A stretch of DNA of 64,000 nt from an uncultured Rhodobacter sp. (GCA_945952585.1 CAMFII010000001.1:372001-436000), one strand, 5' to 3'; shown: positions 1-9,248, counted from the stretch's first letter. Notes: generated by a model not told the origin, from the letters alone. Numbers and translations are program-made.

Positions 1-1134
1 GCGCGCAATGCATCGCGGCTGTTCCAGCTGTCGCGCGAGAATGACCGGATGGCGCTGGAGATGCGGGTTCTGACCGCGACAGCCGAAAGCAGGGTCGAAA
101 AGCGGCGCCGGGCACTGCGCGAGGGGCTGGGCTTCGAAACCATCCTGCGCGCGCCCAATTCGCCCATGAACGCGGTCGTGCGGGCCGCGCGCCAATTCGC
201 GAGCTTCGATGTGCCGGTTCTGCTCACGGGCGAACCCGGCACTGGAAAGGCCGCACTGGCCCGGGCGATGCATTACGGCTCGCTCCGGTCCGACCGGCCG
301 TTCCATGCCTTCTCGCTGGCCGGACTGCCCGACGATCTGGCGATGATCGAGCTGTTCGGGGCCAAGCGGGGCGTGCTGCCGGGGGGATCGAACAAGATCG
401 GCCTCGCCCAGAAGGCCGAGCGCGGCACGCTGTATCTCGGCGGGATCGACAGCGCCTCTCCGGCGCTGCAGGTGGCGCTTCTGCGGCTGCTGACCGAGGG
501 GACATTCTCGCCCGCAGGCGGGCAGGAGATCATCGGATCGAACCTGCGGCTGATCGCCGGATCGGATCGTGACCTGCGGGCACTGGTGGCCGAAGGCCGC
601 TTCCGCGCCGACCTGTACTATGCGCTCGCGGTCACCGAGCTGGAACTGCCGCCGCTGCGCGGTCGTCCCGGCGACATCGCGCTTCATGCCCAGGCCGTGT
701 TGATGGATATGGCGTCCCGGCATGGCAAGCCGGTGCAGGGGTTCGAGGCCGCCGCGCTGGAGTTCCTCGAGAATTACGACTGGCCCGGGAATCTGCGGGA
801 GCTGTCCAATGAGGTCACGCGGATGCTGATCTTCGCGCAGGGGCCGCTCCTTGGGGCGGAGCTGATCTCGCGCGCGATCCTGCAGGCCCCTCCGGGCGAC
901 AGCGGCGCCGACCGATCTGCCGAGGCGGCGCTGACCGGTGCGGGCAGCCTCAAGGACCGCGTCGAACTGGTCGAGATGCGCATCCTGCGCGAGACGCTCG
1001 CCCGTCACCGCTGGAACAAGAGCCGCGCCGCCGCCGAACTCGGTCTGAGCCGGGTCGGTCTGCGCGCCAAGCTCGACCGCTACGGCATCCTGCAGCCGGG
1101 GCGGACGACCGCAGACGAAGACGAGGAGGACTGA
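1..1134 (+). CDS. hupR: HupR/HoxA hydrogenase response regulator, NtrC family (5' truncated by window edge)
   Basis: Transcriptional regulator of uptake-hydrogenase genes, normally partnered with a HupT-type histidine kinase. The frame is open to base 1, so the receiver domain lies outside the window; an internal ATG at 49 is not the true start. Visible are the AAA+ domain with Walker A (GEPGTGKA, near base 230), the RADLYYAL segment of NtrC proteins, and a C-terminal Fis-type helix-turn-helix ([19 protein letters not shown]). The sigma-54 contact loop GAFTGA reads GVLPGG (bases 370-387), so a classical sigma-54 contact is unlikely. R. capsulatus HupR is known to work without RpoN, which fits. 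The gene sits 3 nt before hypC in the hupR-hypC-hypD-hypE order known from R. capsulatus. Confidence 0.9.
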   Translation, partial: ARNASRLFQLSRENDRMALEMRVLTATAESRVEKRRRALREGLGFETILRAPNSPMNAVVRAARQFASFDVPVLLTGEPGTGKAALARAMHYGSLRSDRPFHAFSLAGLPDDLAMIELFGAKRGVLPGGSNKIGLAQKAERGTLYLGGIDSASPALQVALLRLLTEGTFSPAGGQEIIGSNLRLIAGSDRDLRALVAEGRFRADLYYALAVTELELPPLRGRPGDIALHAQAVLMDMASRHGKPVQGFEAAALEFLENYDWPGNLRELSNEVTRMLIFAQGPLLGAELISRAILQAPPGDSGADRSAEAALTGAGSLKDRVELVEMRILRETLARHRWNKSRAAAELGLSRVGLRAKLDRYGILQPGRTTADEDEED

Positions 1135-1137
1135 GAC

Positions 1138-1428
1138 ATGTGCCTTGGCATTCCGGGCCGGATCGTGGCCATCACCGACGAAGCGCGGCAAATGGCGCTG
1201 GCGGAGATCTCGGGCGTGCGGCGCGAGGTGAACGTAGCCTGCATCGCCGAAGGGCCGCTGTCGGACCTCGTGGGGGAATGGGCGCTGATCCATGTCGGCT
1301 TTGCCATGAGCCGGATCGACCCGGACGAGGCCGAGCGCACCCTGCAGGCGCTGCGCGACCTCGGCGAAGCGCAGGAGGCGCTGGAAGCCATGGCCGAGGG
1401 CCAGAAGGCACTGGAGGCGGCGAGATGA
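1138..1428 (+). CDS. hypC: HypC, [NiFe]-hydrogenase maturation chaperone
   Basis: Small (96 aa) chaperone that works with HypD to assemble and deliver the Fe(CN)2CO unit to the hydrogenase large-subunit precursor in the cytoplasm. It begins MCLGIPG, the family hallmark. Cys2, exposed after removal of Met1, is the residue that contacts HypD iron and the large subunit. The middle segment GEWALIHVGFAMSRID matches the conserved HypC core (VGdyvLVHvGFAi). It starts 3 nt after hupR, and its stop overlaps the hypD start (ATGA at 1425-1428), so translation is probably coupled. Confidence 0.95.
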   Translation: MCLGIPGRIVAITDEARQMALAEISGVRREVNVACIAEGPLSDLVGEWALIHVGFAMSRIDPDEAERTLQALRDLGEAQEALEAMAEGQKALEAAR

Positions 1429-2564
1429 AATTCGCAAGCGAATTCCGCGACCCGGCCCTCGCCAAGGCCCTGCTTGCCCGTATCGGCGGAGTGGCCGACC
1501 AGATCGGTGCGACGCGCGAAAAGCCCGTCCACATCATGGAGATCTGCGGCGGCCATACCCATTCGATCTTCCGATACGGCCTCGACAAGTTGATCCATCC
1601 CGGCGTCGAGTTCATCCACGGGCCGGGCTGCCCGGTCTGTGTCCTGCCGATGTCGCGGGTCGACGAATGCGTCGAGATCGCGATGCGGCCGGGCGTGATC
1701 TTCACCACCTTCGGCGACGCGATGCGGGTGCCGGGCCACAAGATGAGCCTGATGCAGGCAAAGGCGGCGGGCGCCGATATCCGGATGGTCTATTCGCCGC
1801 TCGACGCGCTGGAGCTTGCCCGCCGCAACCCTGACCGCGAGGTGGTGTTCTTCGGCCTGGGCTTCGAGACGACGACGCCCTCGACCGCGCTGTCCATCCA
1901 GGCGGCGGCGCGAGAAGGGCTGACGAACTTCACCGTCTTCTGCAACCACATCACCGTGCCCGAGCCGATCAAGGCGCTGCTCGACGATCCCGACATGATG
2001 CTCGACGGTTTCATCGGGCCGGGCCATGTCAGCATGGTGATCGGGACCCATCCCTATGACTTCATCGCGCGGGACTACGGCAAGCCGATCGTCGTAGCTG
2101 GGTTTGAGCCAACCGACCTGTTGCAGTCGGTGCTGATGGTGCTGACCCAAATCGCCGAGGGCCGCGCGGCGGTCGAGAACCAGTACGCCCGCGTCGTGCC
2201 GCAGAACGGGAACCCGGTCAGCCTCGCCGCGATTGCTGATGTCTATGAACGCCGGCCGTCCTTCGAGTGGCGTGGGTTGGGCGAGATCGACGCGAGCGGC
2301 CTTCGCATCCGGCCGAAATACCGGGCCTTCGATGCCGAGGAGAAATTCGGGATCGGCTATGCAGTGGGCCGCAAAGTGGTTGAGGAACCCGAGGGCTGTG
2401 CCTGCGGCGCGGTGATGACCGGGCGGATCAAGCCGACCGCCTGCCCGCAGTTCGGCAAGGGCTGCACGCCCGACATGCCGCTTGGCGCGCTGATGGTATC
2501 GTCGGAAGGGGCCTGCGCCGCCTATTGGCAATATGGCGGGTCGCGCGGGCTCGCGGCAGAGTAA
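1425..2564 (+). CDS. hypD: HypD, Fe-S scaffold for hydrogenase Fe(CN)2CO assembly
   Basis: 379-aa [4Fe-4S] protein on which, together with HypC, the cyanide and CO ligands of the hydrogenase iron are assembled. I chose the ATG at 1425, which overlaps the hypC stop; the frame extends further upstream but only as antisense-like sequence. Conserved cysteine motifs are visible: CGGHTH (Cys41) and GPGCPVC (Cys69, Cys72). A C-terminal cysteine-rich part (EGCACGAVMTG, ACPQFGKGC, EGACAAYW) supplies the cluster ligands and redox pair. Length is normal for HypD. It is followed by a GC-rich hairpin pair and hypE. Confidence 0.95.
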   Translation: MKFASEFRDPALAKALLARIGGVADQIGATREKPVHIMEICGGHTHSIFRYGLDKLIHPGVEFIHGPGCPVCVLPMSRVDECVEIAMRPGVIFTTFGDAMRVPGHKMSLMQAKAAGADIRMVYSPLDALELARRNPDREVVFFGLGFETTTPSTALSIQAAAREGLTNFTVFCNHITVPEPIKALLDDPDMMLDGFIGPGHVSMVIGTHPYDFIARDYGKPIVVAGFEPTDLLQSVLMVLTQIAEGRAAVENQYARVVPQNGNPVSLAAIADVYERRPSFEWRGLGEIDASGLRIRPKYRAFDAEEKFGIGYAVGRKVVEEPEGCACGAVMTGRIKPTACPQFGKGCTPDMPLGALMVSSEGACAAYWQYGGSRGLAAE

Positions 2565-2597
2565 GGGGGCGCTGCCCCCTCGCCGCCGGACGGCGGC
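2565..2597 (+). other. two tandem GC hairpins in hypD-hypE gap
   Basis: Directly after the hypD stop are two perfect stem-loops: GGGGGC-GCT-GCCCCC (2565-2579, 6 bp stem) and GCCGCCG-GA-CGGCGGC (2582-2597, 7 bp stem). No T-run follows, so these are not classical terminators. The motif CCCCCGGGATATTT comes just after. I believe similar hairpin-plus-GGGATATTT blocks recur between genes of Rhodobacterales, but that is memory, not something seen twice here. Possible roles are mRNA processing or attenuation between hypD and hypE. Confidence 0.55.
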
Positions 2598-2625
2598 TCA
2601 CCCCCGGGATATTTATGAGCAGAAA

Positions 2626-3660
2626 ATGGAGAAGGCCGTGGCGCTGAGAGACCGGATCGTGACCCTGGCCCATGGTGGCGGCGGGCGGGCGATGCGTGAC
2701 CTGATCGAGACCGTGTTCACCCCGGTCTTCCAGCCGCCGGGGATGGAGGACCAGGCCCGGCTGATGGACGAGGCCCTGCGCGAGCCGGGCGCGCGGCTCG
2801 CCTTCACGACCGACAGTTTCGTGGTGACGCCGATCGAGTTTCCCGGCGGCGATATCGGCACTCTCGCGGTCTGCGGGACGGTGAACGACCTCGCCGTCGG
2901 CGGCGCGCGGCCGCTCTGGCTGTCGGCGGCCTTCATCATCGAGGAGGGCTGCGAGGTCGAGCTTTTGCACCGCGTCGTCGCCTCAATGCAGCGCGAGGCG
3001 GAAGCGGCGGGGGTGCGGATCGTGACGGGCGACACCAAGGTCGTCGGGCGTGGCGCGGCGGACCGACTGTTCGTCACGACCGCCGGGGTGGGCGTGATCC
3101 CGCCGGGCCGCGACCTGTCGGCGGTGAAGGTGCGGCCGGGGGATGTGGCGATCGTCAACGGCGTGTTGGGCGACCATGGCGCGACGATCCTTGCGGCGCG
3201 GGGCGATCTTGCCCTGTCGGCGGACCTGAAGAGCGACTGTGCCGCGCTCGGGCATCTGATGGAGGCGGTGCTGGCGGCGGCGCCGGGAACAACCTGCGCG
3301 CGGGATGCGACGCGGGGCGGACTCGCTTCGGCGCTGAACGAGATCGCGGCGGCGGCGGGTGTCGGCGTCGTGGTGGAGGAAGATAGCCTGCCCCTGCGCG
3401 AGGAAGTGCGCGGCATGTGCGAGATCCTTGGCCTCGACCCGCTTTACCTTGCCAACGAGGGCACTCTGGTCGCCTTTGTACCCGAAGCGCAGGCAGAGGC
3501 GGCGCTCGCCGCCATGAGAAGCCGCCCCGAGGGGCGGAACGCCGCGATCGTCGGTCGGGCGGTGCCCGCGCATCCGGGGCAGGTGCGCATGGCCACCACT
3601 TTTGGCGGGATGCGCGTCGTCGACATGCTCGTCGGCGAGCAACTGCCCCGCATCTGCTGA
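2626..3660 (+). CDS. hypE: HypE, carbamoyl dehydratase for hydrogenase cyanide ligand
   Basis: 344-aa ATP-dependent enzyme that dehydrates the carbamoyl group on its own C-terminal cysteine to thiocyanate, the source of the CN ligands of the [NiFe] site. The ATG at 2626 places the conserved start of the fold (TLAHGGGGRAM) close to the N-terminus; earlier in-frame codons translate the hairpin region. The AIR-synthase/PurM-like fold motifs are present (FTTDSFVV, GGDIGTLAVCGTVNDLAVGGA, RDATRGGLASALNE). The C-terminus is the diagnostic PRIC with the terminal acceptor cysteine intact. It is the last gene of the hydrogenase block here. Confidence 0.95.
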   Translation: MEKAVALRDRIVTLAHGGGGRAMRDLIETVFTPVFQPPGMEDQARLMDEALREPGARLAFTTDSFVVTPIEFPGGDIGTLAVCGTVNDLAVGGARPLWLSAAFIIEEGCEVELLHRVVASMQREAEAAGVRIVTGDTKVVGRGAADRLFVTTAGVGVIPPGRDLSAVKVRPGDVAIVNGVLGDHGATILAARGDLALSADLKSDCAALGHLMEAVLAAAPGTTCARDATRGGLASALNEIAAAAGVGVVVEEDSLPLREEVRGMCEILGLDPLYLANEGTLVAFVPEAQAEAALAAMRSRPEGRNAAIVGRAVPAHPGQVRMATTFGGMRVVDMLVGEQLPRIC

Positions 3661-3876
3661 AACCCGCAGGTTCCCGGTTCCTCGGCGCAGGTCGCGCTAG
3701 AAGCGATGCAGGGGCTGCCCCATTTGCGCACAGTCATCCTGATCTGGAGCAAGCAGAAGCGGGGGAGGATCAAAACGATTTTGGGGTTCGTCAGTAGCCG
3801 CCGCGCGTGGTGAAAAGGCGGTAGGCATGCTGGATCCTGGGACGGGTCACTCCCCCTTTCCGCGCTAGGAAATACA

Positions 3877-3889
3877 GCCTCTTGGAGGC
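3877..3889 (-). terminator. weak stem-loop terminator after the ytf operon
   Basis: Read on the minus strand, GCCTC-CAA-GAGGC forms a perfect 5 bp hairpin followed by TGTATTT. It lies 27 nt past the stop of the GntR gene, the last gene of the minus-strand importer operon. The stem is short and the T-tract is interrupted, so this is a moderate call. The rest of the 3661-3915 gap between hypE and the regulator shows no convincing gene. Confidence 0.4.
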
Positions 3890-3915
3890 GAGACAGGCTG
3901 GCCCGTGGAGAACTC

Positions 3916-4650
3916 TCAAAGCCGAAGAATCCAGTCCCGGTCGATCTTCAGCACTTCAGCCATGGCATCGGCCGCTTCGGCAGACCTGCCCCGTTCGACC
4001 ATATCGACAAGCGTGTGGTAGAGTGCTTCCTTTTCCGCGGCGAGCTCGGTCTTGCCGGCCTCTATCCTGCGGAGCGTGGCCTGGGCAGTACCGAATTCGA
4101 CAATGCCGGTGGCGGCCCGCAGGAAGGGGTTGTGCGAGGCTTCGCAGATCGTGCGATGCAACTCGAACTCGGCAAGGGCAAACGGTTCGGGCAGGGCGGT
4201 GACGGCTCGACGCTGGTTCAGCCAGTAGTGCAGCATCCGCATCTCGTCCGCGTTGCGCTTGGCCGCCGCCTCGCGCGCCGCGGGAATCTCCAGTGCCTCA
4301 CGCACCTCGACAAAGCTTCTCAGGAAGGCCGCATCGGGTCCCGCCTCGTGGATCCAAGAGAGAACCTGCCGGTCGAACAGGTTCCAGCGGCTCTTGGGCA
4401 GGACGCGGGTGCCGACCTTGGCGCGCGCCTCGACCAGTCCCTTCGCCTCAAGCGTCTTCAAGGCCTCGCGCAACACAGTGCGCGACACGCCATAGGCATC
4501 CATCATCTCGGCGTCGTTGGGCAGGATCGACCCGACGGCAAGCCTGCCGGACGCGATGCCGACCCCGATTTCGCTGATGACATAGGAATGGAAGTTTCTG
4601 GCGGATTGACGCCCGGAGAGCGAGCGTATCAGGCTCCCGGGTTCGCTCAT
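3916..4650 (-). CDS. GntR-family (FadR/FCD subfamily) transcriptional regulator of the ytf operon
   Basis: 244-aa regulator. The N-terminal winged helix-turn-helix is at about residues 15-80 (SGRLAVGSILPNDAEMMD, then YGVSRTVLREALKTLEAKG), followed by an all-helical FCD ligand/metal domain with the conserved FVEVREALE and ELHRTICEASHNPFL segments. The ATG at 4650 is chosen because the adjoining permease stop is at 4652-4654; in-frame codons upstream lie inside that permease. It is the distal gene of the ytfQ-ytfR-ytfT-yjfF operon, so it probably senses the imported sugar or a metabolite of it and represses its own operon. FadR-type regulators bind short GT...AC palindromes; a candidate is at 9382-9391. 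Confidence 0.88.
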   Translation of the reverse strand: MSEPGSLIRSLSGRQSARNFHSYVISEIGVGIASGRLAVGSILPNDAEMMDAYGVSRTVLREALKTLEAKGLVEARAKVGTRVLPKSRWNLFDRQVLSWIHEAGPDAAFLRSFVEVREALEIPAAREAAAKRNADEMRMLHYWLNQRRAVTALPEPFALAEFELHRTICEASHNPFLRAATGIVEFGTAQATLRRIEAGKTELAAEKEALYHTLVDMVERGRSAEAADAMAEVLKIDRDWILRL

Positions 4651-4651
4651 T

Positions 4652-5629
4652 TCATGTCTTCCAAAGCACCTTCCTGCTGGGTGCCGAAGCAGTGAAGACC
4701 AGCCGCTGCAGCAAGATGAACATAAACAACAGCGCACCGATGACAATCTTCGTCCACCAGCTGGACAGCGATCCATCGAAGACGATGTAGGTCTGCACCA
4801 GGCCTTGCAGCATCACACCGACAAAGGTGCCCGCCACAAAGCCGTACCCCCCGGTCAGCAACGTGCCACCGATCACCACCGCCGCGATCGCGTCAAGCTC
4901 GACCCCAAGGGCCGACAGCGAATATCCGGCCGAGGTGTAAAGCGAGAAGACGATCCCGGCGAGACCGGCCAGGGTCGAGGACAGCATGTAGATCTGGATC
5001 GTGGTCCGGGCGACGGGAACGCCCATCAGCGCCGCCGAGGTCTCGTTCCCACCAAGCGCATAGACGTAGGAGCCGAAGCGCGTGCGATGGGCCAGCACGA
5101 TACCGAACAGGAAGACCGCGATCATGATGCCGCCGATGACCGTCAGGCGGCCACCGCCTGGCATCAGCAGGTAGCTTTTCGAGACCGCGGTGTAGAACTC
5201 GTGCTTGATGCCGATCGAATCCGGCGACAGCACCGAGGCGCCGCCGCGCGCCAGGAACATGCCTGCAAGCGTCACGATGAAGGACGGGACCTTGAGGTAA
5301 TGGATCGCCGCCCCCATACAGGCGCCGAACAGCGCCGAGACGCCCAGGGCGATGGCGAAGGCGACAAGTGGGTGCAGCCCCACCCACATGATGAGCACGG
5401 CAATCAAGACCGTCGTGAACCCGATCACCGCACCAACCGACAGGTCGATCCCGCCCGAGATGATGACGAAGGTCATGCCGACGGCGGCGATGCCGAGGAA
5501 GGCATTGTCCGTCAGGAAATTGCCTAGAACACGGGTCGACAGCATCGCGGGCTGCTGGCTGACTGCCGCCAGATAGGCGAGGATGAAGATCGTCGCCGTG
5601 GCAGCGAGAGGGCGCAGGCTGCGGTTCAT
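4652..5629 (-). CDS. yjfF: YjfF-type sugar ABC transporter permease
   Basis: 325-aa inner-membrane permease of the RbsC/AraH superfamily. It has many hydrophobic segments and the family motif GGIDLSVGAVIGF at about residues 60-72. The late GGTLLTGGYGFVAGT segment is also typical. Its start overlaps the ytfT stop by 4 nt. Together with YtfT it should form the heterodimeric membrane channel, as in the E. coli galactofuranose importer. Order and pairing support the yjfF label; the real sugar could be another furanose. Confidence 0.88.
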   Translation of the reverse strand: MNRSLRPLAATATIFILAYLAAVSQQPAMLSTRVLGNFLTDNAFLGIAAVGMTFVIISGGIDLSVGAVIGFTTVLIAVLIMWVGLHPLVAFAIALGVSALFGACMGAAIHYLKVPSFIVTLAGMFLARGGASVLSPDSIGIKHEFYTAVSKSYLLMPGGGRLTVIGGIMIAVFLFGIVLAHRTRFGSYVYALGGNETSAALMGVPVARTTIQIYMLSSTLAGLAGIVFSLYTSAGYSLSALGVELDAIAAVVIGGTLLTGGYGFVAGTFVGVMLQGLVQTYIVFDGSLSSWWTKIVIGALLFMFILLQRLVFTASAPSRKVLWKT

Positions 5630-6642
5630 GGGGTCGTCCTCGGGGCGGCGGCGGTTTCAGGGCGGGCTTGCCAGCGGCTGAACAGGCGGGCGGCCAGCGG
5701 GGATTGCAGGACAAGGATCAGGATGATCACCCCGGATTTCACCACGAGGTTGAACTCGGGCGAGAAACCCGAGATCAGGATTCCTGTGTTCATCGCCTGG
5801 ATGATGATCGCCCCGAGCACCGACATCGGGATCGAGAAGCGCCCGCCAAGCAGCGACGTGCCACCGATGACGACCGCGAGGATCGCGTCAAGCTCAAGCC
5901 AGAGACCGGCATTGTTGGCATCGGCGCCGCGGATGTCCCCGGCCACGATCAGGCCGGAAACCGCAGCGCAGAAGCCGGCGAAGGCGTAGACCATGAGCAG
6001 CAGCGCACTGGAGGTGATCCCGGCAAAGCGCGCCGCCGAGCGGTTCACGCCGACCGCCTCGATCAGCAGGCCAAGCGCCGTGCGGCGGACGGCAAGGGTC
6101 GAACCGACCAGCAGCACGAATGCGATGACCACCGGCATCGGAAGGCCGAGGAACGATCCGGTGCCTATGAAGATCAGCAGTGGGTCCGAGAAGGTCACGA
6201 TCGAGCCTTCGGTGATAAGCTGGGCAAGGCCCCGGCCCGCAACCATCAGCACCAGTGTTGCGATGATCGGCTGCATGTCGAGCAGCGTCACCAGCATCCC
6301 GTTCCAAAGGCCGCAGGCCAGACCGATGCCAAGGGCCGCCAGCACGGCGATCCACGATGCAGTCCCGCCGACGACGAGGCTTGCGGCAACCGCCCCGGCG
6401 ATCGCCATCACCGCGCCGACCGAAAGATCGACCCCCTTCGTTGCGATCACCGCCGTCATGCCGATCGCCAGGATCGCAACCGGCGCGCCGCGATTCAGCA
6501 CGTCGATGAGGCTTCCGAACAGCCGGCCATCCTGCCAGGTGATGTCGAAAAAGCCGGGGAACAGCAGCCAGTTGATGAAAAGGACCGCGATCAGGGCGAC
6601 GAATTGCGGCCGCGCCAGAAAGGTGAAACCCGTGCGCTTCAT
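5626..6642 (-). CDS. ytfT: YtfT-type sugar ABC transporter permease
   Basis: 338-aa inner-membrane permease, RbsC superfamily. It carries the motif TKGVDLSVGAVMAIAG (about residues 67-82) and GGTSLLGGRFSIPMS near the C-terminus. It overlaps the ytfR stop at one end and the yjfF start at the other by 4 nt each, so the four transport genes are translationally coupled. It is the partner of YjfF. About ten hydrophobic segments are visible, and no extra domain. Confidence 0.88.
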   Translation of the reverse strand: MKRTGFTFLARPQFVALIAVLFINWLLFPGFFDITWQDGRLFGSLIDVLNRGAPVAILAIGMTAVIATKGVDLSVGAVMAIAGAVAASLVVGGTASWIAVLAALGIGLACGLWNGMLVTLLDMQPIIATLVLMVAGRGLAQLITEGSIVTFSDPLLIFIGTGSFLGLPMPVVIAFVLLVGSTLAVRRTALGLLIEAVGVNRSAARFAGITSSALLLMVYAFAGFCAAVSGLIVAGDIRGADANNAGLWLELDAILAVVIGGTSLLGGRFSIPMSVLGAIIIQAMNTGILISGFSPEFNLVVKSGVIILILVLQSPLAARLFSRWQARPETAAAPRTTP

Positions 6643-8171
6643 GATGCCGACCGTGTCCTGTTTTCTGCAATGGCGCTGACGATGACGGCGGGCGTGATCT
6701 CTTCCCCGGTCAGTTCAGCGACCATCTCGCGGTCGCGCATCACCACGACGCGGTTGGAATAGGCGACGACCTCGTCAAGTTCGGACGAGATAACCAGCAA
6801 GGCCAGACCGTCTTCACGCAGCCGGTTGATCGTGCGGACGATTTCCGCATGGGCGCCCACATCGATGCCGCGGGTCGGTTCGTCCAGGATCAGGAAACCG
6901 GGATCGATGGCAAGCCAGCGGGCAAGGATGACCTTCTGCTGGTTGCCCCCGGACAGAAGCTTCACCGGCATGTCGTGGCTGGCCGCGCGGATGTCGAGCG
7001 CCTCGGCGAAGCGGCCGGCGATCTCGATCTGCTCGTCGCGGTTCAGCGCCTTGAACCAGCCGAGTTTGGCCTGAAGGGCGATGATGATGTTCTCGCGAAC
7101 CGAAAGGTCGCCAAAGATCCCGTCGATCTTGCGATCCTCGGGACAGAAGCCGAAGCCGGCCGCAACGGCCTGGGACGGATTGGAGATGGTGGCAGGCTTT
7201 CCTCCCACGCGGACCTGACCGCTGTCGGCGGCGTCGACCCCGAACATAAGCCGCGCCATCTCGGTGCGGCCCGAACCGAGAAGACCAGCGACGCCGACAA
7301 CCTCGCCCTCATGCAGCTTGAGAGAAAACGGGGCGACCTTGCCCGCCTTGCCCAGATCGGTGAACTCGACCCGGACCGGACCCGTCTCGGCCTCGCCGAT
7401 CCAGGTCGGTTGGTGGCCAAAGGCGATGTCCTTGCCCAGCATCATCCGCACCACGTCGGTCGCGGTCACATCCGCAAGGTTCTCGGTTCCTACCTTGCGG
7501 CCGTTGCGCAGCACGGTCACCCGGTCGGCGATCTCGAACACCTGGTCAAGGAAATGGGTGATGAAGACGATGGCGAGACCGCGCGCCTTGAGGCGCTCGA
7601 CCACCTCGAACATCTTCCGGACCTCGTTGTGGTCGAGGCTGGCCGTCGGCTCGTCGAGGACGAGCACCTTGCCCGAAAGCTCGACAGCCCGGGCGATGGC
7701 AACAACCTGCTGGACGGCGACGGAGTAGCTGCCAAGCTCGGCGCGCACGTCGATCTCGAGGCCGTATGTCGCAAGCACCTCCCGCGCCTTCGCCTCGATC
7801 ACCTTGCGCTGGACGATGCCAAATCGGGTGGGCTGATGGCCCAGAAAAAGGTTCTCGGCGACTGACCGGTTCGGAAGCAGGTTCACTTCCTGATAAACCG
7901 TCCCGATCCCCTTGGCCTGCGCCTGCAACGGATCACGGAAGGAAACGGGCTGGCCTTCCAGGATGATTTCGCCCTCGTCGGGCTGGTAGGCGCCGGTCAG
8001 GATCTTGATGAGCGTGGATTTTCCGGCCCCATTCTCGCCCAGAAGGGCGTGAACCTCTCCGCCGCGGATGTCGAAATCGACATCGTCGAGCGCCCGGTGC
8101 CGCCCGAAGATCTTGGTGATCCTGCGGGCTTGCAGAACGGGTTCCTGACCATCCATCGGGATGTTCGCCAC
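6639..8171 (-). CDS. ytfR: YtfR-type sugar ABC transporter ATPase (two ATPase domains)
   Basis: 510-aa cytoplasmic ATPase with two fused nucleotide-binding domains, as in RbsA/YtfR. The first domain has Walker A GENGAGKST (about residue 45) and Walker B VLVLDEPTAS. Its signature is degenerate (YSVAVQQVVAIARA instead of LSGGQ), as is known for sugar ATPases of this group. The second domain has LLSGGNQQKVILARWL and FLILDEPTRGIDVG. It lies between ytfQ and ytfT, separated from ytfQ by a strong stem-loop. Confidence 0.92.
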   Translation of the reverse strand: MANIPMDGQEPVLQARRITKIFGRHRALDDVDFDIRGGEVHALLGENGAGKSTLIKILTGAYQPDEGEIILEGQPVSFRDPLQAQAKGIGTVYQEVNLLPNRSVAENLFLGHQPTRFGIVQRKVIEAKAREVLATYGLEIDVRAELGSYSVAVQQVVAIARAVELSGKVLVLDEPTASLDHNEVRKMFEVVERLKARGLAIVFITHFLDQVFEIADRVTVLRNGRKVGTENLADVTATDVVRMMLGKDIAFGHQPTWIGEAETGPVRVEFTDLGKAGKVAPFSLKLHEGEVVGVAGLLGSGRTEMARLMFGVDAADSGQVRVGGKPATISNPSQAVAAGFGFCPEDRKIDGIFGDLSVRENIIIALQAKLGWFKALNRDEQIEIAGRFAEALDIRAASHDMPVKLLSGGNQQKVILARWLAIDPGFLILDEPTRGIDVGAHAEIVRTINRLREDGLALLVISSELDEVVAYSNRVVVMRDREMVAELTGEEITPAVIVSAIAENRTRSAS

Positions 8172-8225
8172 GATTTCCCCCCTCGTGTTCGCGACGCTTT
8201 CGCAGTCGGCGCTTAACCGACACGA

Positions 8226-8256
8226 GTCCGCCGGCCGGATTGACCGGTCGGCGGAC
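8226..8256 (-). other. stem-loop between ytfQ and ytfR
   Basis: Arms 8226-8238 and 8244-8256 pair over 13 bp with one G-T/mismatch position and a 5-nt loop (ATTGA on the plus strand). It begins 20 nt after the ytfQ stop on the minus strand and has no following T-run. A hairpin just after the binding-protein gene is a known way to stabilise that part of the message or to reduce downstream expression, giving excess binding protein. Confidence 0.6.
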
Positions 8257-8276
8257 AGGCTACCATCAGGGAGGGG

Positions 8277-9248
8277 TCAGTAGCCAAGACCCTTGCGGGC
8301 TTCGTACTGCCCTTTCGGATCATCCGCGGCAGTATAGAGCTTCGACTCGGTGATGATGAACTTCTCAGGCACCTTGCCGCCGTTCAGGTAGCCGTCAAGC
8401 GCGACGAAGGCCGGACCAGCCATGTCAGGCGTCAGCTCGACCGTCGCATTGGCTTCTCCGGCGGCCATGGCTGCGAAGATGTCGGGAACCGCGTCGATCG
8501 AGACGGTCAGGATGTCTGTGCCGGGTTTCAGGCCCGCATCCTTCATCGCCTGGATCGCGCCGACCATCATGTCGTCGTTATGAGCGTAGACGGCACAGAT
8601 GTCCTTGCCGCCGTTTTCGGCCTTGATGAAGCCTTCCATCACTTCCTTGCCTTTGGAGCGCGTGAAGTCGCCCGTCTGGCTGCGGATGATGGTGATGTTG
8701 GCGTGACCGGCGATCGCGTCTTCGAAGCCTTTCTTGCGGTTGTTGGCCGGCGAGGATCCGACGGTGCCTTCCAGCTGCACCACCTTGCAGTCCTTGTCAC
8801 CCACGGTCTTGACCAGCCAGTCGCCGGCGACGGCGCCTTCATGGACCTGATCCGACGCCACCGAGGTCAAGTAGAGATCTTCAGGGGCATCGACACCCCG
8901 GTCGAGCAGCACGACCGGTATGTTGGCATCCTTCGCCTCGCCCAGCACCTCGTCCCATCCGGTCGACACGACCGGTGCGACCAGGATCGCGTCGACGCCC
9001 TGGGCGATGAAGCCGCGAATCGCCTTGATCTGGTTTTCCTGCTTCTGCTGTGCATCGGCAAACTTCAGGTCGATGCCAGCTTTCTCGGCCTGCTGCTTGG
9101 TCACCGATGTTTCGGCGGCGCGCCAGCCGGACTCCGATCCGATCTGCGAAAATCCGATGACCTTGCCCTGCAGGCCGTCTGCAAAGGCAACAGTAGACAA
9201 CAAGGCACCGATGCCCGCGCCAAGCGCGAGCTTCTTGATGATTGACAT
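8277..9248 (-). CDS. ytfQ: YtfQ-type periplasmic furanose-binding protein
   Basis: 323-aa periplasmic solute-binding protein of the ABC importer. The signal peptide is residues 1-23 (a KK pair, then a hydrophobic core ending VAFA before DGL). The mature protein tracks E. coli YtfQ closely: GFSQIGSESGWRAAET, DAQQKQENQIKA, QGVDAILVAPVV, SQTGDFTRSKGKEVMEGFIK and VYAHNDDMMVGAIQAMK. E. coli YtfQ binds galactofuranose, so a furanose ligand is likely, but orthologues may bind other sugars. It is the first gene of the operon, with an AT-rich leader upstream. Confidence 0.93.
   Translation of the reverse strand: MSIIKKLALGAGIGALLSTVAFADGLQGKVIGFSQIGSESGWRAAETSVTKQQAEKAGIDLKFADAQQKQENQIKAIRGFIAQGVDAILVAPVVSTGWDEVLGEAKDANIPVVLLDRGVDAPEDLYLTSVASDQVHEGAVAGDWLVKTVGDKDCKVVQLEGTVGSSPANNRKKGFEDAIAGHANITIIRSQTGDFTRSKGKEVMEGFIKAENGGKDICAVYAHNDDMMVGAIQAMKDAGLKPGTDILTVSIDAVPDIFAAMAAGEANATVELTPDMAGPAFVALDGYLNGGKVPEKFIITESKLYTAADDPKGQYEARKGLGY

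Noticed and set aside
3417-3797. Plus-strand frame running from hypE into the following gap
   Set aside because: It is an alternative frame of hypE with no family match; the 3661-3915 gap has no gene.
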